From Paracoccus sp. N5 (lineage in GTDB: Bacteria; Pseudomonadota; Alphaproteobacteria; Rhodobacterales; Rhodobacteraceae): a DNA stretch of 64,000 nucleotides. Positions 17,546 to 26,379 of the stretch are shown in pieces; within the stretch, counting starts at the first letter, position 1, and each line of letters starts with the position of its first letter. The notes beneath the pieces are model-generated. The model was not told where the DNA came from, did no database searches, and saw only the letters and a list, made by a program, of their open reading frames with translations. A program made the translations under genes and the position numbers. The stretch lies in NCBI RefSeq assembly GCF_000371965.1, contig NZ_AQUO01000001.1:1048001-1112000 (forward strand). The letters are read 5' to 3'.

Positions 17546-19060
17546 TTACTGCTGCGGCGGCGCGGGCGGCGGGCCCATCGGCTGGCCGTTCACGCTGATC
17601 TGCCCGCCTTCGGGCATCTGGATATCCCAGACCGCGTCGCCGCCCTCGCCCGGCTTCGACATGGCGCGGGCCATGCGCAGCATCATCAGCGGCTGCGCGG
17701 CCTCGTCCTGCGGCGCGGCGGCCAGCGCCGATTCCAGCGTGTCGAGTCCGCTGGCCGAGATCAGCGCCGTGCCCACCGGCGCCGCGCCCGGACCGACCGC
17801 CACATCGGCGCGATAGTCGATCTGATAGCCGTCGCCCTTGATCTGCGAGGGCGCCAGTTTCAGCGTCGCCTTGCCGTCGGGCAGGAGCGCCTGCTGCATC
17901 TGCTGGGGCGAGAGCTTGGCCAGCGGCTCCTCGGCATTCAGGTCGAAGCTCTCGATCAGCAGCTTCGCCGGCGCCGCCAGGTCGAAGTCCGAGGCGGCGA
18001 AGTCCAGCGACACCTCTTGCGGCAGGATCGGCGCGACCCAGGACGGCAGCACGCCCTCGGGCACGGTCAGGCCAGAAAGCACCAGCTTCTCGGCCAGCCG
18101 CCCGTCCGGCACAGCGCCGCTGAGCCCCAGGCCCAGCGTGGCCGAGGCCAGGCCGAATTCGCCGATGGGCGAGCCGATCTTCATGTCGCGGATCGCCATC
18201 TCCAGGCTCAGCTCGTCCCACAGCGGCATGGCGGCGGCCAGCCGGTCGCGCAGCCCGTCCTGCGACTGCTTGATCTGCGCCTCGGACGGATGCGCGACGA
18301 ACCAGGCCAGAAGCGACAGGACGCCCTCCGAGCGGGCGCCCGCCATCAGCCCCTTGCCGTCATAGCCGGGGGCCGAAACCTCGATCAGCATCGGCGCCCC
18401 GCCGGGACCGAACACCAGCTCCTGGCTTTGCTTCAGGTCGGTGGCGGTGAAGGCCATCGCCTGGTCCACGCCGCCCGCCTTGCCGGCGGTGCCGGTCATT
18501 TCCACCTCCATCCGCGCGGTGGTCTGGTGGTCGCGCGAGATGACCTGCGGCTCGGCATCCGGCGCGGGCGCGACGGGCATGCCGTCCGGCCCCATTGCCT
18601 CGGGCGGGCCATATTGCACGGAATCGATGACGTAATCGGTCATCACCGCCTTCTGCTCGCGGAAGCCCTTCAGCGCCTCGTCCCAGATGCCGGTGGATTG
18701 CACCTTGGTGGTGCCCTTCTGCTCGAACATCTTCGGCACCACCACCGACCAGCTGAGCACCTGGTCCTCGCTGACGCCCCAGCTGCCGTCGCCGTTGTCG
18801 GTCAAGGTATAGGTCAGGGGCGAGACGGTGATCTGCGCCCGGGCATCCGGCACCTGCGCCAGAAGCGGCGCCGGATCGATCGTCAGCTGGTAGCTGTCGC
18901 CCTGCGGGGTGACGCTGACCACGCCCTCGGTCGCGCCCAGATAGGTCTGCAAGACGCCGGTCAGCCGCGCCGCGCCCTCGTTGGTCGCCGGCACCGCCCA
19001 GGCGGCCGAGACCGGCCCCAGCGCCAGCAGCGCCACAAGTCCTTGTCTGAAATAGAGCAT
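17546..19060 (-). CDS. Exported DUF2125-like protein, 504 aa
   Basis: The product starts with a signal peptide (MLYFRQGLVALLALGPVSAAWA) and has no other membrane helix, so it is predicted periplasmic. It consists of alternating beta-rich segments and Ala/Leu helices, ending in a Pro/Gln-rich tail (GPPPAPPQQ). The overall layout resembles DUF2125 proteins of alphaproteobacteria, whose function is unknown; this assignment rests on general resemblance and should be treated with caution. It is downstream of cobO on the same strand with 60 bases between, so some read-through is possible. Confidence 0.7.
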   Translation of the reverse strand: MLYFRQGLVALLALGPVSAAWAVPATNEGAARLTGVLQTYLGATEGVVSVTPQGDSYQLTIDPAPLLAQVPDARAQITVSPLTYTLTDNGDGSWGVSEDQVLSWSVVVPKMFEQKGTTKVQSTGIWDEALKGFREQKAVMTDYVIDSVQYGPPEAMGPDGMPVAPAPDAEPQVISRDHQTTARMEVEMTGTAGKAGGVDQAMAFTATDLKQSQELVFGPGGAPMLIEVSAPGYDGKGLMAGARSEGVLSLLAWFVAHPSEAQIKQSQDGLRDRLAAAMPLWDELSLEMAIRDMKIGSPIGEFGLASATLGLGLSGAVPDGRLAEKLVLSGLTVPEGVLPSWVAPILPQEVSLDFAASDFDLAAPAKLLIESFDLNAEEPLAKLSPQQMQQALLPDGKATLKLAPSQIKGDGYQIDYRADVAVGPGAAPVGTALISASGLDTLESALAAAPQDEAAQPLMMLRMARAMSKPGEGGDAVWDIQMPEGGQISVNGQPMGPPPAPPQQ

Positions 19061-19120
19061 GAATATTCCTCTCGCACGCAGGCAAAGCCGTTTTACGTCG
19101 TCAGATGAGCCGATTCCGGC

Positions 19121-19732
19121 CTAGAACTCCACCCCCGGCTGGGCCTTGATGCCGTCGCGGAACGGATGCTTCACCATCTCCATCTCGGTCACAAGATCGG
19201 CGGCGGCGATCAGTTCCGGCTTCGCATTGCGCCCGGTCAGCACGACATGGGTCATCGGCGGCTTTTCGCCCTGCAGAAAGCCCAGCACCTCGTCCAGCTC
19301 CAGATAGTCGTAGCGCAGCGCGATGTTGATCTCGTCGAGCAGCACCATGCGGATCCTTGGATCGCGGATCAGTTCCTTGGCCTTGTCCCAGCCGGCGCGG
19401 GCGGCGGCGATGTCGCGGGCCTTGTCCTGCGTCTCCCAGGTGAAGCCCTCGCCCATGGCGTGGAACTGGCACAGGTCGCCGAAATGCGTGGTCAAGAGCC
19501 GGCGCTCGCCGGTGTCCCAGGCGCCCTTGATGAACTGCACCACGGCACAGGGCATGCCATGGGCGATGCAGCGCAGGATCATGCCGAAGCCGGACGAGGA
19601 CTTGCCCTTACCCTTGCCGGTATGGACGATGACCAGCCCCTTTTCGCCCTGCTTGCCGGCCATCATCCGGTCGCGGGCGGCCTTGACCTTGGCCATCTTC
19701 TGGGCGTGGCGGGCGTTGTCGTCGGTTTCCAT
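19121..19732 (-). CDS. cobO: Cob(I)yrinic acid a,c-diamide adenosyltransferase CobO
   Basis: Transfers the adenosyl group of ATP to the cobalt of cobyrinic acid a,c-diamide. The 203-residue protein has the CobA/CobO-type P-loop HTGKGKGKSSSGFG (about residues 37-50) and the conserved VVQFIKGAWDTGE, TWETQD and VLLDEINIAL segments. The ATG ending at 19732 (METDDNARHAQKMAK) has AAGGAG six bases upstream and excludes an improbable N-terminal extension. It diverges from the B12 riboswitch and the main operon. A second, unrelated corrinoid adenosyltransferase lies at 37.9 kb. Confidence 0.95.
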   Translation of the reverse strand: METDDNARHAQKMAKVKAARDRMMAGKQGEKGLVIVHTGKGKGKSSSGFGMILRCIAHGMPCAVVQFIKGAWDTGERRLLTTHFGDLCQFHAMGEGFTWETQDKARDIAAARAGWDKAKELIRDPRIRMVLLDEINIALRYDYLELDEVLGFLQGEKPPMTHVVLTGRNAKPELIAAADLVTEMEMVKHPFRDGIKAQPGVEF

Positions 19733-19786
19733 CGGGACTCCTTTGCTTGACAAGCGGGGGCCGGCAGCGCAGAGCATGGGGCGCGC

Positions 19787-19965
19787 CGGTTCCTGTCCTA
19801 TGACAGGTGAAAAGGGAATGCGACGGGTGAAAGCCCGAAAGCAGCCGCCCCCGCGACCGTGACCGGAAAGGTCGCCCGATGCCACTGGCCCGAAAGGCCG
19901 GGAAGGCGGGCGCCCGTGGGCCATCGCCCGAATCCGCAAGCCGGGAGACCTGCCGCGCAACGAAG
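19787..19965 (+). ncRNA. Cobalamin (B12) riboswitch
   Basis: The conserved parts of the adenosylcobalamin aptamer are visible in order: TGAAAAGGGAA (19808-19818), the GGGTGAAAGCCCG stem (19825-19837), GCAGCCGCCCCCGCGACCGT (19841-19860), and the B12 box AAGCCGGGAGACCTGCC (19938-19954). It is oriented toward the DUF1636-cobW-cobN operon and lies about 90 bases before the first start codon. When bound to adenosylcobalamin it would be expected to lower operon expression. A short GC hairpin (GGGCG/CGCCC, 20002-20015) downstream may belong to the expression platform. Confidence 0.93.
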
Positions 19966-20049
19966 GATTGACCGGCGGACGGGGTGTTCCTGCTGGGGTT
20001 CGGGCGCCTGCGCCCTGCCTCATGCCGCCATGACCAGGGGACTTGAGGC

Positions 20050-20424
20050 ATGACCGTGACGCTGCATGTCTGCATCACCTGCCGCGCCGGCGAGCCCGTC
20101 GTCGACGGCCAGCCCGTGCCGGGACAGCGCCTGATGGCGGCGCTGCTGCGCCACCCCGATCCGGCGGGCGTGACCATCCGCCCGGTCGAATGCCTGTCCG
20201 CCTGTTCGAACGGCGCCGCCATCGCGCTCTCCGGCCCCGACCGCTGGACCTATGTCTATGGCCGCATGGAACCCGCGGACGCCGCCGAGATCCTGCAAGG
20301 CGCCAGCGCCTATGCCGCCACGCCCGACGGCATCGTGCCCTGGCGCGAGCGCAGCCCGATTTTCCGCAAGCGCAGCATCGCGCGCATTCCTCCGCCCTTG
20401 GGCCCCCGACTGGATGAATCATGA
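20050..20424 (+). CDS. DUF1636 Cys-rich ferredoxin-like protein
   Basis: The first gene behind the B12 riboswitch. Its 124 residues include CITC near the N-terminus (Cys8 and Cys11) and VECLSACSNG around residues 52-61, a CxxC plus CxxxC spacing like thioredoxin-like [2Fe-2S] ferredoxins. DUF1636 proteins commonly accompany cobalamin genes, but their role is not established; holding a cluster, or cobalt handling with CobW, are possibilities. The ATG at 20050 is chosen because the family starts TLHVCxTC; an ATG at 20029 upstream is out of frame. It overlaps cobW by ATGA. Confidence 0.85.
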   Translation: MTVTLHVCITCRAGEPVVDGQPVPGQRLMAALLRHPDPAGVTIRPVECLSACSNGAAIALSGPDRWTYVYGRMEPADAAEILQGASAYAATPDGIVPWRERSPIFRKRSIARIPPPLGPRLDES

Positions 20425-21455
20425 CCGACCTGACCAAGACCCCCGTCACCGTCATCACCGGCTTCCTGGGCGCCGGCAAGACCACGCTGATCCGCCACCT
20501 GATGTCCGAGCCGCAGGGCAAGCGGCTGGCGGTGCTGGTGAATGAATTCGGCACCATGGGCGTCGATGGCGAGATCCTGAAATCCTGCGCCGACGAGAAT
20601 TGCCCGGCCGAGAACATCATGGAGCTGTCGAACGGCTGCATCTGCTGCACCGTGGCCGACGATTTCATCCCGACGCTCGAGCGGCTGATGGCGATGCCCG
20701 TCAAGCCCGACCACATCCTGATCGAGACCTCGGGCCTGGCGCTGCCGAAGCCGCTGCTGAAAGCCTTCGACTGGCCGGCGATCCGCTCGCGCATCACCGT
20801 GGACGGGGTGATCGCGCTGGCCGATGCCGAAGCCGTGGCCGCCGGCCGCTTCGCCCCGGACGAAGCCGCGGTCGAGGCCCAGCGTGCCACCGATCCCAGC
20901 CTCGACCACGAGACGCCCTTGTCCGAGGTGTTCGAGGACCAGATCGCCTGCGCCGACATCGTGCTGCTGAGCAAGGCCGACCTGGCGGGCGAGGCCGGGC
21001 TGGCCGCCGCCCGCGCGGTGATCGAGGCCGAAACCCCGCGTCGCCTGCCGATCCTGCCCTTGACCGATGGCGTCATCGACCCGCGGCTGATCCTGGGCCT
21101 GGCGGCGGCGGCCGAGGACGACCTCGACGCCCGCCCCAGCCATCACGACGGCGCCGACGATCACGAGCATGACGATTTCGATTCGGTGGTGATCGACCTG
21201 CCGGAAATCGCCGACCCCGCCGATCTGGCCGCCCGCATCCAGCGCCTGGCCCGCGAGCAGAAGGCCCTGCGGGTCAAGGGCCATGTCGCCGTCGCCGGCA
21301 AGCCGATGCGCCTGCTGGTGCAGGCGGTGGGCGAGCGTGTGCGGCATCAGTTCGACCGGCCCTGGGGCGATCGGCCGCGCCTGTCGCGCCTTGTCGTCAT
21401 CGCCGAACATGACGACATCGACGAAGCCGCGATCCGGGCGATTCTGGTGGGCTAG
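20421..21455 (+). CDS. cobW: CobW, G3E GTPase linked to cobalt insertion
   Basis: A GTP-binding metallochaperone of the COG0523 family, thought to deliver Co(II) to the aerobic chelatase. The 344-residue protein has Walker A GFLGAGKTTL (about residues 14-23), the metal-binding CxCC motif in NGCICCTVADD (about 72-82), the SKAD guanine-specificity motif, and a His/Asp-rich stretch (SHHDGADDHEHDDFD, about 236-250) typical of the family's metal loop. It sits immediately before cobN, its probable client, and its stop codon abuts the cobN start. Confidence 0.96.
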   Translation: MTDLTKTPVTVITGFLGAGKTTLIRHLMSEPQGKRLAVLVNEFGTMGVDGEILKSCADENCPAENIMELSNGCICCTVADDFIPTLERLMAMPVKPDHILIETSGLALPKPLLKAFDWPAIRSRITVDGVIALADAEAVAAGRFAPDEAAVEAQRATDPSLDHETPLSEVFEDQIACADIVLLSKADLAGEAGLAAARAVIEAETPRRLPILPLTDGVIDPRLILGLAAAAEDDLDARPSHHDGADDHEHDDFDSVVIDLPEIADPADLAARIQRLAREQKALRVKGHVAVAGKPMRLLVQAVGERVRHQFDRPWGDRPRLSRLVVIAEHDDIDEAAIRAILVG

Positions 21456-24400
21456 ATGCACGTCGTTTTCCGCGAAAGCCGGGGGCTCGAGGAAACCGAG
21501 ACCCCCACCGATCCCGGCCAGACCCCGGCCGATCTGGTGGTGCTGTCCTATTCCGACAGCGACCTCGGCGCCTTCGCGGCGGGCTGGCACAAGGCTCGAT
21601 CGGGCGCCGCGGGCGGCCTGCCCTCGCTGCGGCTGTGCAATATCTCGGCGCTGCGCCACCCGGTCTCGGTCGATCAATATGCCGATTCGGTGCTGTCCCA
21701 TGCCCGCGCCGTGCTGGTGCGGCTGATCGGCGGCGAGGCCTATTGGCCCTATGGCGTCGCCACGCTGCAAGACCTGGCCCGCAGGCAGGGCATCCCGTTG
21801 GCGCTGCTGCCCGCCGACGGCCGCCCCGATCCGGTGCTGGAGCGGTTCTCCACCCTGCCGGGCGAGACGCTGCGCCGCCTGTCGGCGCTGTGCGACCAGG
21901 GCGGCGCGGTGGCGGCGCAGATGGCGCTGGCGGAACTGGCGCGGGCGGCGGGGCTGGAGGCCGCGCCGGTCACCGGCCAGTCGCAGCTGCCCGACTTCGG
22001 CTTCTACGACCCCGACCGGGGCGTGACCGACCGGCCCGAGCCGGGGGTGCTGGTCAGCTTCTATCGCAGCTACCTGACCAGCGCCGACCTTGGCCCGGTC
22101 GATGCGATGATCCGGGCGCTGCGCGCGGCGGGCCTGCCGGCCAGCGGGGTCTTCGCGCCCTCGCTGAAGGCGCCGGGTTTCGCGGACTGGCTCGCGCCGC
22201 ATCTGCCGGGCACGCGCGCGGTGGTGAACCTGACCGCCTTTTCCGCGCGCGACGATGCCGGCGCCACGCCCTTCGACGCGGCGGATTGCCCGGTGTTCCA
22301 GGTCGCGCTTTCGACCGCCACGCGGGACTTGTGGGCTGCCGAGGATCGCGGCCTGTCCGCCGCCGACCTTGCCATGCACGTCGTTCTGCCCGAGGTCGAC
22401 GGCCGCATCTTCCTGGGCGCGATCAGCTTCAAGGCGGCCGAGCCGCGCGATCCCGACCTGCAATTCGCCCGCCTGGTCCACACCCCCGACCCGGCGCTGG
22501 TCGCGCAGGCGGTGGCGCGGATCCGGGCGCGGCTGGCGCTGCCGGCGGCGCGGCGGGCGGTGGTGCTCTCGACCTATCCCGGCAAGGCGCATCAGCTGGC
22601 CCATGCGGTCGGGCTCGACGCGCTGGCCTCGGCCGGCGCCATGCTGGGTCTGGACCACGCCGGGCTGGCGCAAAGGCTGCTGACCGAGCGCATCGACTGG
22701 CCCGCCGCCGACTATCGCGCCGCGCTGGCGGCCCTGCCGCAGGGCCTGCGCGACGATCTTCATGCCGCCTGGGGCCCGCCGCCCGACAGGCTGGGTTTCG
22801 CCGCCATCCGCCACGGCGCCGACCTGATCGCGCTGCAACCCGAACGCGGCGCGGCGCAGACCCGCGCTGACGACTATCACGACCTCAGCCGCACTCCGCG
22901 CCACGAATACGTGGCCTTCTACCTGTGGCTGCGGACCCAGGCCGACGCCCTGGTTCATATGGGCGCGCATGGCACGCTGGAATGGCTGCCGGGCAAGTCG
23001 GTGGCGCTATCGCCGGCCTGCTGGCCGCAGGCGCTGCTGGGCGACATGCCGGTCGTCTATCCCTTCATCGTCAACGATCCGGGCGAGGCGGCACAGGCCA
23101 AGCGCCGGCTTTCCGCAGTGACGCTGGGCCACCTGCCGCCGCCCCTGGTCGCGGCCGAGATGCCGGAAAACCTGGCGCATCTGGAACGGCTGCTGGACGA
23201 ATATTCCACCGCGGACGGGCTGGACCCGCGCCGCCGCGACCGGCTGATCGGCGCCATCCGCGACGAGGCGCGCGCGGCGGGCGTCGAGGCCGACCTGGGC
23301 CTGCCGCCCGAGGCCGCCTCGGCGCAGGCCATCCCGCTGATCGACCGCTTCCTTTGCGATCTCAAGGACAGCCGCTTCGGCGACCGGCTGCATGTCTATG
23401 GCGCCGCGCCGGGCGAGGCGCTGGGGCTGGCCCGCGCGCTGGCCGGGCGGCCGGTCGCGCCGGGGCCTTCCGGCTCGCCCGCGCGGGGCCGGCCGGATGT
23501 GCTGCCGACCGGGCGCAACCTCTACGCGGTGGACCCGCGCGCCGTGCCCAGCCGAAACGCCCATGCCCAGGGGGTGAAGCTGGCCGAGGAGCTGCTGCGC
23601 CGCCATCTTCAGGACCATGGCGACTGGCCGCGCGGGCTGGTCGTCGACCTGTGGGGCAGCGCCACCATGCGCACGGCGGGCGAGGAATTCGCCATGGCGC
23701 TGCATCTGGCGGGGCTTGCGCCGCGCTGGGATGCGGGCTCGGGCCGGGTCGCCGGCGTCGAGGTGGTGCCGCTGGCGGAACTGGGCCGGCCGCGCATCGA
23801 CCTGACGCTGCGGGTCTCGGGCCTGTTCCGCGACATCTTCCCCGGCCTCGCGCAGCTGTTCGAGACCGGCGCCGCCGCGCTGGCCACCCGCGACGAGGCG
23901 CCCGCGGACAATCCCTATCTGGCACGCGCGCCCCGGGTCTTCGGCCCGAAGCCCGGGCTCTACGGGCTGGGCATCGGCGATCTGGCCGAGACCTTCACCG
24001 CCGAGGCGCGGACGGCGGCGGGCGAGGCCTGGCTCGCCGCATCCTCCCATGCCATCGGCGCCGACGGCCGCATCTCGCACCAGCCGCAGGCGCTGCGCGA
24101 CCGGCTGGCCGGGGCCGACGCCTTTGTCCATGCCCAGGACCTGCCGGAATCCGATCTGCTGCTGGCCGCCGATTATGCCGCGCATGAGGCCGGTTTCGCC
24201 GCCGCCATGGCACGGGTCGGGGCCGCGGTCCCGGCGCTTTACCATCTGGACGCGACGCGCCCCGACGCGCCCCGCGCCCGGACCCTGACCGAGGAAATCG
24301 CCCGTGTCACCCGCGCCCGCGCCGCCAACCCCGCCTGGGCCGATGGCATGATGCGGCACGGCTTTCGCGGCGCGGCCGAGATCGCGGCGACGCTGGACCA

Positions 24401-24608
24401 CATGGCGGCCTTCGCCAATCTGGCCGGGGTGGTGCCGGGGCACCTGTTCGACCTCTACCACGAGGCGACGCTGGGCCGACCCGATGTCGTGGAGTTCATG
24501 GCACGGGAAAACCCGGCCGCGCTGGCCGCCATGCGCGCGCTTTTCGCGCGGCTCCTGGAGGCGGGCCTCTGGGTCAGCCGGCGCAACTCGGTCCTGGGGG
24601 TGGCATGA
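21456..24608 (+). CDS. cobN: Aerobic cobaltochelatase large subunit CobN
   Basis: The largest subunit of the ATP-dependent chelatase that inserts cobalt into hydrogenobyrinic acid a,c-diamide together with CobS and CobT, which are not in this window. The 1050-residue product covers the CobN/ChlH family, including HMGAHGTLEWLPGKS (about residues 500-515) and GLVVDLWGSATMRTAGEE (about 728-745). It is somewhat short compared with CobN proteins of about 1,200 residues, but no domain is obviously broken. The start follows the cobW stop directly; it overlaps cobG by ATGA. Confidence 0.96.
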   Translation: MHVVFRESRGLEETETPTDPGQTPADLVVLSYSDSDLGAFAAGWHKARSGAAGGLPSLRLCNISALRHPVSVDQYADSVLSHARAVLVRLIGGEAYWPYGVATLQDLARRQGIPLALLPADGRPDPVLERFSTLPGETLRRLSALCDQGGAVAAQMALAELARAAGLEAAPVTGQSQLPDFGFYDPDRGVTDRPEPGVLVSFYRSYLTSADLGPVDAMIRALRAAGLPASGVFAPSLKAPGFADWLAPHLPGTRAVVNLTAFSARDDAGATPFDAADCPVFQVALSTATRDLWAAEDRGLSAADLAMHVVLPEVDGRIFLGAISFKAAEPRDPDLQFARLVHTPDPALVAQAVARIRARLALPAARRAVVLSTYPGKAHQLAHAVGLDALASAGAMLGLDHAGLAQRLLTERIDWPAADYRAALAALPQGLRDDLHAAWGPPPDRLGFAAIRHGADLIALQPERGAAQTRADDYHDLSRTPRHEYVAFYLWLRTQADALVHMGAHGTLEWLPGKSVALSPACWPQALLGDMPVVYPFIVNDPGEAAQAKRRLSAVTLGHLPPPLVAAEMPENLAHLERLLDEYSTADGLDPRRRDRLIGAIRDEARAAGVEADLGLPPEAASAQAIPLIDRFLCDLKDSRFGDRLHVYGAAPGEALGLARALAGRPVAPGPSGSPARGRPDVLPTGRNLYAVDPRAVPSRNAHAQGVKLAEELLRRHLQDHGDWPRGLVVDLWGSATMRTAGEEFAMALHLAGLAPRWDAGSGRVAGVEVVPLAELGRPRIDLTLRVSGLFRDIFPGLAQLFETGAAALATRDEAPADNPYLARAPRVFGPKPGLYGLGIGDLAETFTAEARTAAGEAWLAASSHAIGADGRISHQPQALRDRLAGADAFVHAQDLPESDLLLAADYAAHEAGFAAAMARVGAAVPALYHLDATRPDAPRARTLTEEIARVTRARAANPAWADGMMRHGFRGAAEIAATLDHMAAFANLAGVVPGHLFDLYHEATLGRPDVVEFMARENPAALAAMRALFARLLEAGLWVSRRNSVLGVA

Positions 24609-26377
24609 GCTTTCAGGTCAAAGGCTGGTGCCCCGGCGCGCTGCGGCCGATGCAATCGGGCGACGGGCTGGTCCTGCGCATCCGGGCGCGCAACGGGCGG
24701 CTGGCGGCGGATCAGGTGCAGGCCATCGCCGACCTGTCCTGGAGCCACGGCAACGGGCTGATCGACCTGACCAGCCGCGCCAACCTGCAATTGCGCGGGC
24801 TGGACAGGATCGGCCATGCCAAGGCCGTCGCAGCGCTGGCGGCGCTGGACCTGCTGGATGCCACCCCCGAGGCCGAGGCGCGGCGCAATGTCATGCTGTC
24901 GCCGCTGGCCCCTGTGGGCGGCGCGGCCTGGGCCGAGGCCGCACGGCTGGCCGCCCTGCTGACCGCCGCCGACGCCCCGGCGCTGCCGGGCAAGTTCGGC
25001 TTTGCCGTGGACGAGGCCGCGCCGGTGCTGGCCGAGGCGCCGACCGACATCCGGCTGATCCCCGGCCCCGGCGGTTGGCGCTGCTGGCCCGAGGGCGCCG
25101 ACTGGTCGCTGCTGGGCGGGGCCGAGACCGCGCTGGCGCTGGCGCGCTGGTTCGTGGCGCAGGGCGGCGTGAAGGACGGGCGCGGCCGCATGGCGGCGCT
25201 GGCGGCCTGCTTGCCGCCGCCACCGGGCGCCGTCCCGGGTCCGCGGCCCCGGCCTGCCGCGCCGCCGCAGCCGGGCGCGTGCCTTGGCGGCTGGCTGGTC
25301 GGCTTTGCCTTCGGGCAGGTCACGGCGGCGCAGTTGGCCCGGATCGCCGCGCCGGTGCGGCTGACGCCCTGGCGGATGCTGCTGGTGGAATCGGCGACGC
25401 CGGTCCGGCTCGCCGGGGCCATCGAGGCCCCGGACAACCCGCTGCTGCGCAGCCACGCCTGCACCGGCGCGCCCGGCTGCCCGCAGGCCCTGGCCGATGT
25501 GCGCGCGCTGGCCCGCCGGCTGGCGCCCCGGCTGCGCGGCACGCTGCATGCCAGCGCCTGCGCCAAGGGCTGCGCGCGGCAAGGCCCGGCCTCGGTCACG
25601 CTGGTCGCGGTCGGGCCGGACCGCTTCGACCTGATCCGCGACGGCACCCCATCCGATCCGCCGGCGGCGCGGCAGCTGAGCATGGCACAGATCCTGCACT
25701 TGCCCGATTTCGCGCCGCATGCCATCCCCTCGAAAACCCAAGGCCCGACCATGCACCATTACGAAACCGACGGCGCCGCGATCTATCGCCAGTCCTTCGC
25801 CACCATCCGCGCCGAGGCCGAACTGGCGCGCTTTTCCCCCGAGGAAGAGCCGGTCGTGGTGCGCATGATCCATGCCGCCGGGCTGGTGGGGCTGGAACGC
25901 GACGTGCAATTCTCGCCCGGCATGGCCGAGGCGGCGCGGGCGGCGCTGGCGGCGGGCGCGCCGATCCTCTGCGACGCACGCATGGTCAGCGAGGGCATCA
26001 CCCGCCCGCGCCTGCCCGCCGCGAATCGCGTGATCTGCACCCTGCACGACCCGCGCGTGCCGGACCTCGCCGCGCGCATGGGCAATACCCGCAGCGCGGC
26101 GGCGCTGGAGCTGTGGCGCGACGACCTCGCGGGCGCCGTGGTCGCCATCGGCAATGCGCCGACCGCGCTCTTCCACCTGCTGAACATGCTGAAGGACCCC
26201 GCCTGCCCGCGCCCGGCGGCGATCATCGGCTGCCCGGTGGGCTTCGTCGGCGCCGCCGAATCCAAGGATGCGCTGATGGCCGACCTGCCGGCGCCGGCGC
26301 TTGTCGTGCGGGGCCGCCTGGGCGGCTCGGCCATCACCGTCGCCGCCGTCAACGCGCTGGCCAGCCGGAAGGAATGA
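24605..26377 (+). CDS. cobG-cobH: CobG-CobH in one reading frame: precorrin-3B synthase plus precorrin-8X methylmutase
   Basis: One uninterrupted frame of 590 codons encodes two enzymes. Residues 1-382 are CobG, the oxygen-dependent precorrin-3B synthase of the sulfite/nitrite reductase-like family, with LIDLTSRANLQLRG and iron-sulfur ligands in ACTGAPGCPQA and ACAKGCARQG. Residues 383-590 are CobH, which moves the C-11 methyl to C-12: MHHYETDGAAIYRQSF, then MIHAAGLVGLERDV and GCPVGFVGAAESK. No stop separates them. The Met at 25751 has AAGG seven bases upstream, so CobH might also start internally. It overlaps cobN by ATGA. Confidence 0.9.
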   Translation: MSFQVKGWCPGALRPMQSGDGLVLRIRARNGRLAADQVQAIADLSWSHGNGLIDLTSRANLQLRGLDRIGHAKAVAALAALDLLDATPEAEARRNVMLSPLAPVGGAAWAEAARLAALLTAADAPALPGKFGFAVDEAAPVLAEAPTDIRLIPGPGGWRCWPEGADWSLLGGAETALALARWFVAQGGVKDGRGRMAALAACLPPPPGAVPGPRPRPAAPPQPGACLGGWLVGFAFGQVTAAQLARIAAPVRLTPWRMLLVESATPVRLAGAIEAPDNPLLRSHACTGAPGCPQALADVRALARRLAPRLRGTLHASACAKGCARQGPASVTLVAVGPDRFDLIRDGTPSDPPAARQLSMAQILHLPDFAPHAIPSKTQGPTMHHYETDGAAIYRQSFATIRAEAELARFSPEEEPVVVRMIHAAGLVGLERDVQFSPGMAEAARAALAAGAPILCDARMVSEGITRPRLPAANRVICTLHDPRVPDLAARMGNTRSAAALELWRDDLAGAVVAIGNAPTALFHLLNMLKDPACPRPAAIIGCPVGFVGAAESKDALMADLPAPALVVRGRLGGSAITVAAVNALASRKE

Positions 26378-26379
26378 CC

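Noticed and set aside
19733..19790. A second riboswitch facing cobO on the minus strand
   Set aside because: The aptamer boxes read only on the plus strand; the 58 bases before cobO are too short to hold another.
20310..22970. Very long minus-strand open frame (886 codons) opposite cobW/cobN
   Set aside because: It is the antisense shadow of high-GC codons. Its translation is a low-complexity Arg/Gly/Gln/His mix without domains, and the plus strand carries clear CobW and CobN.
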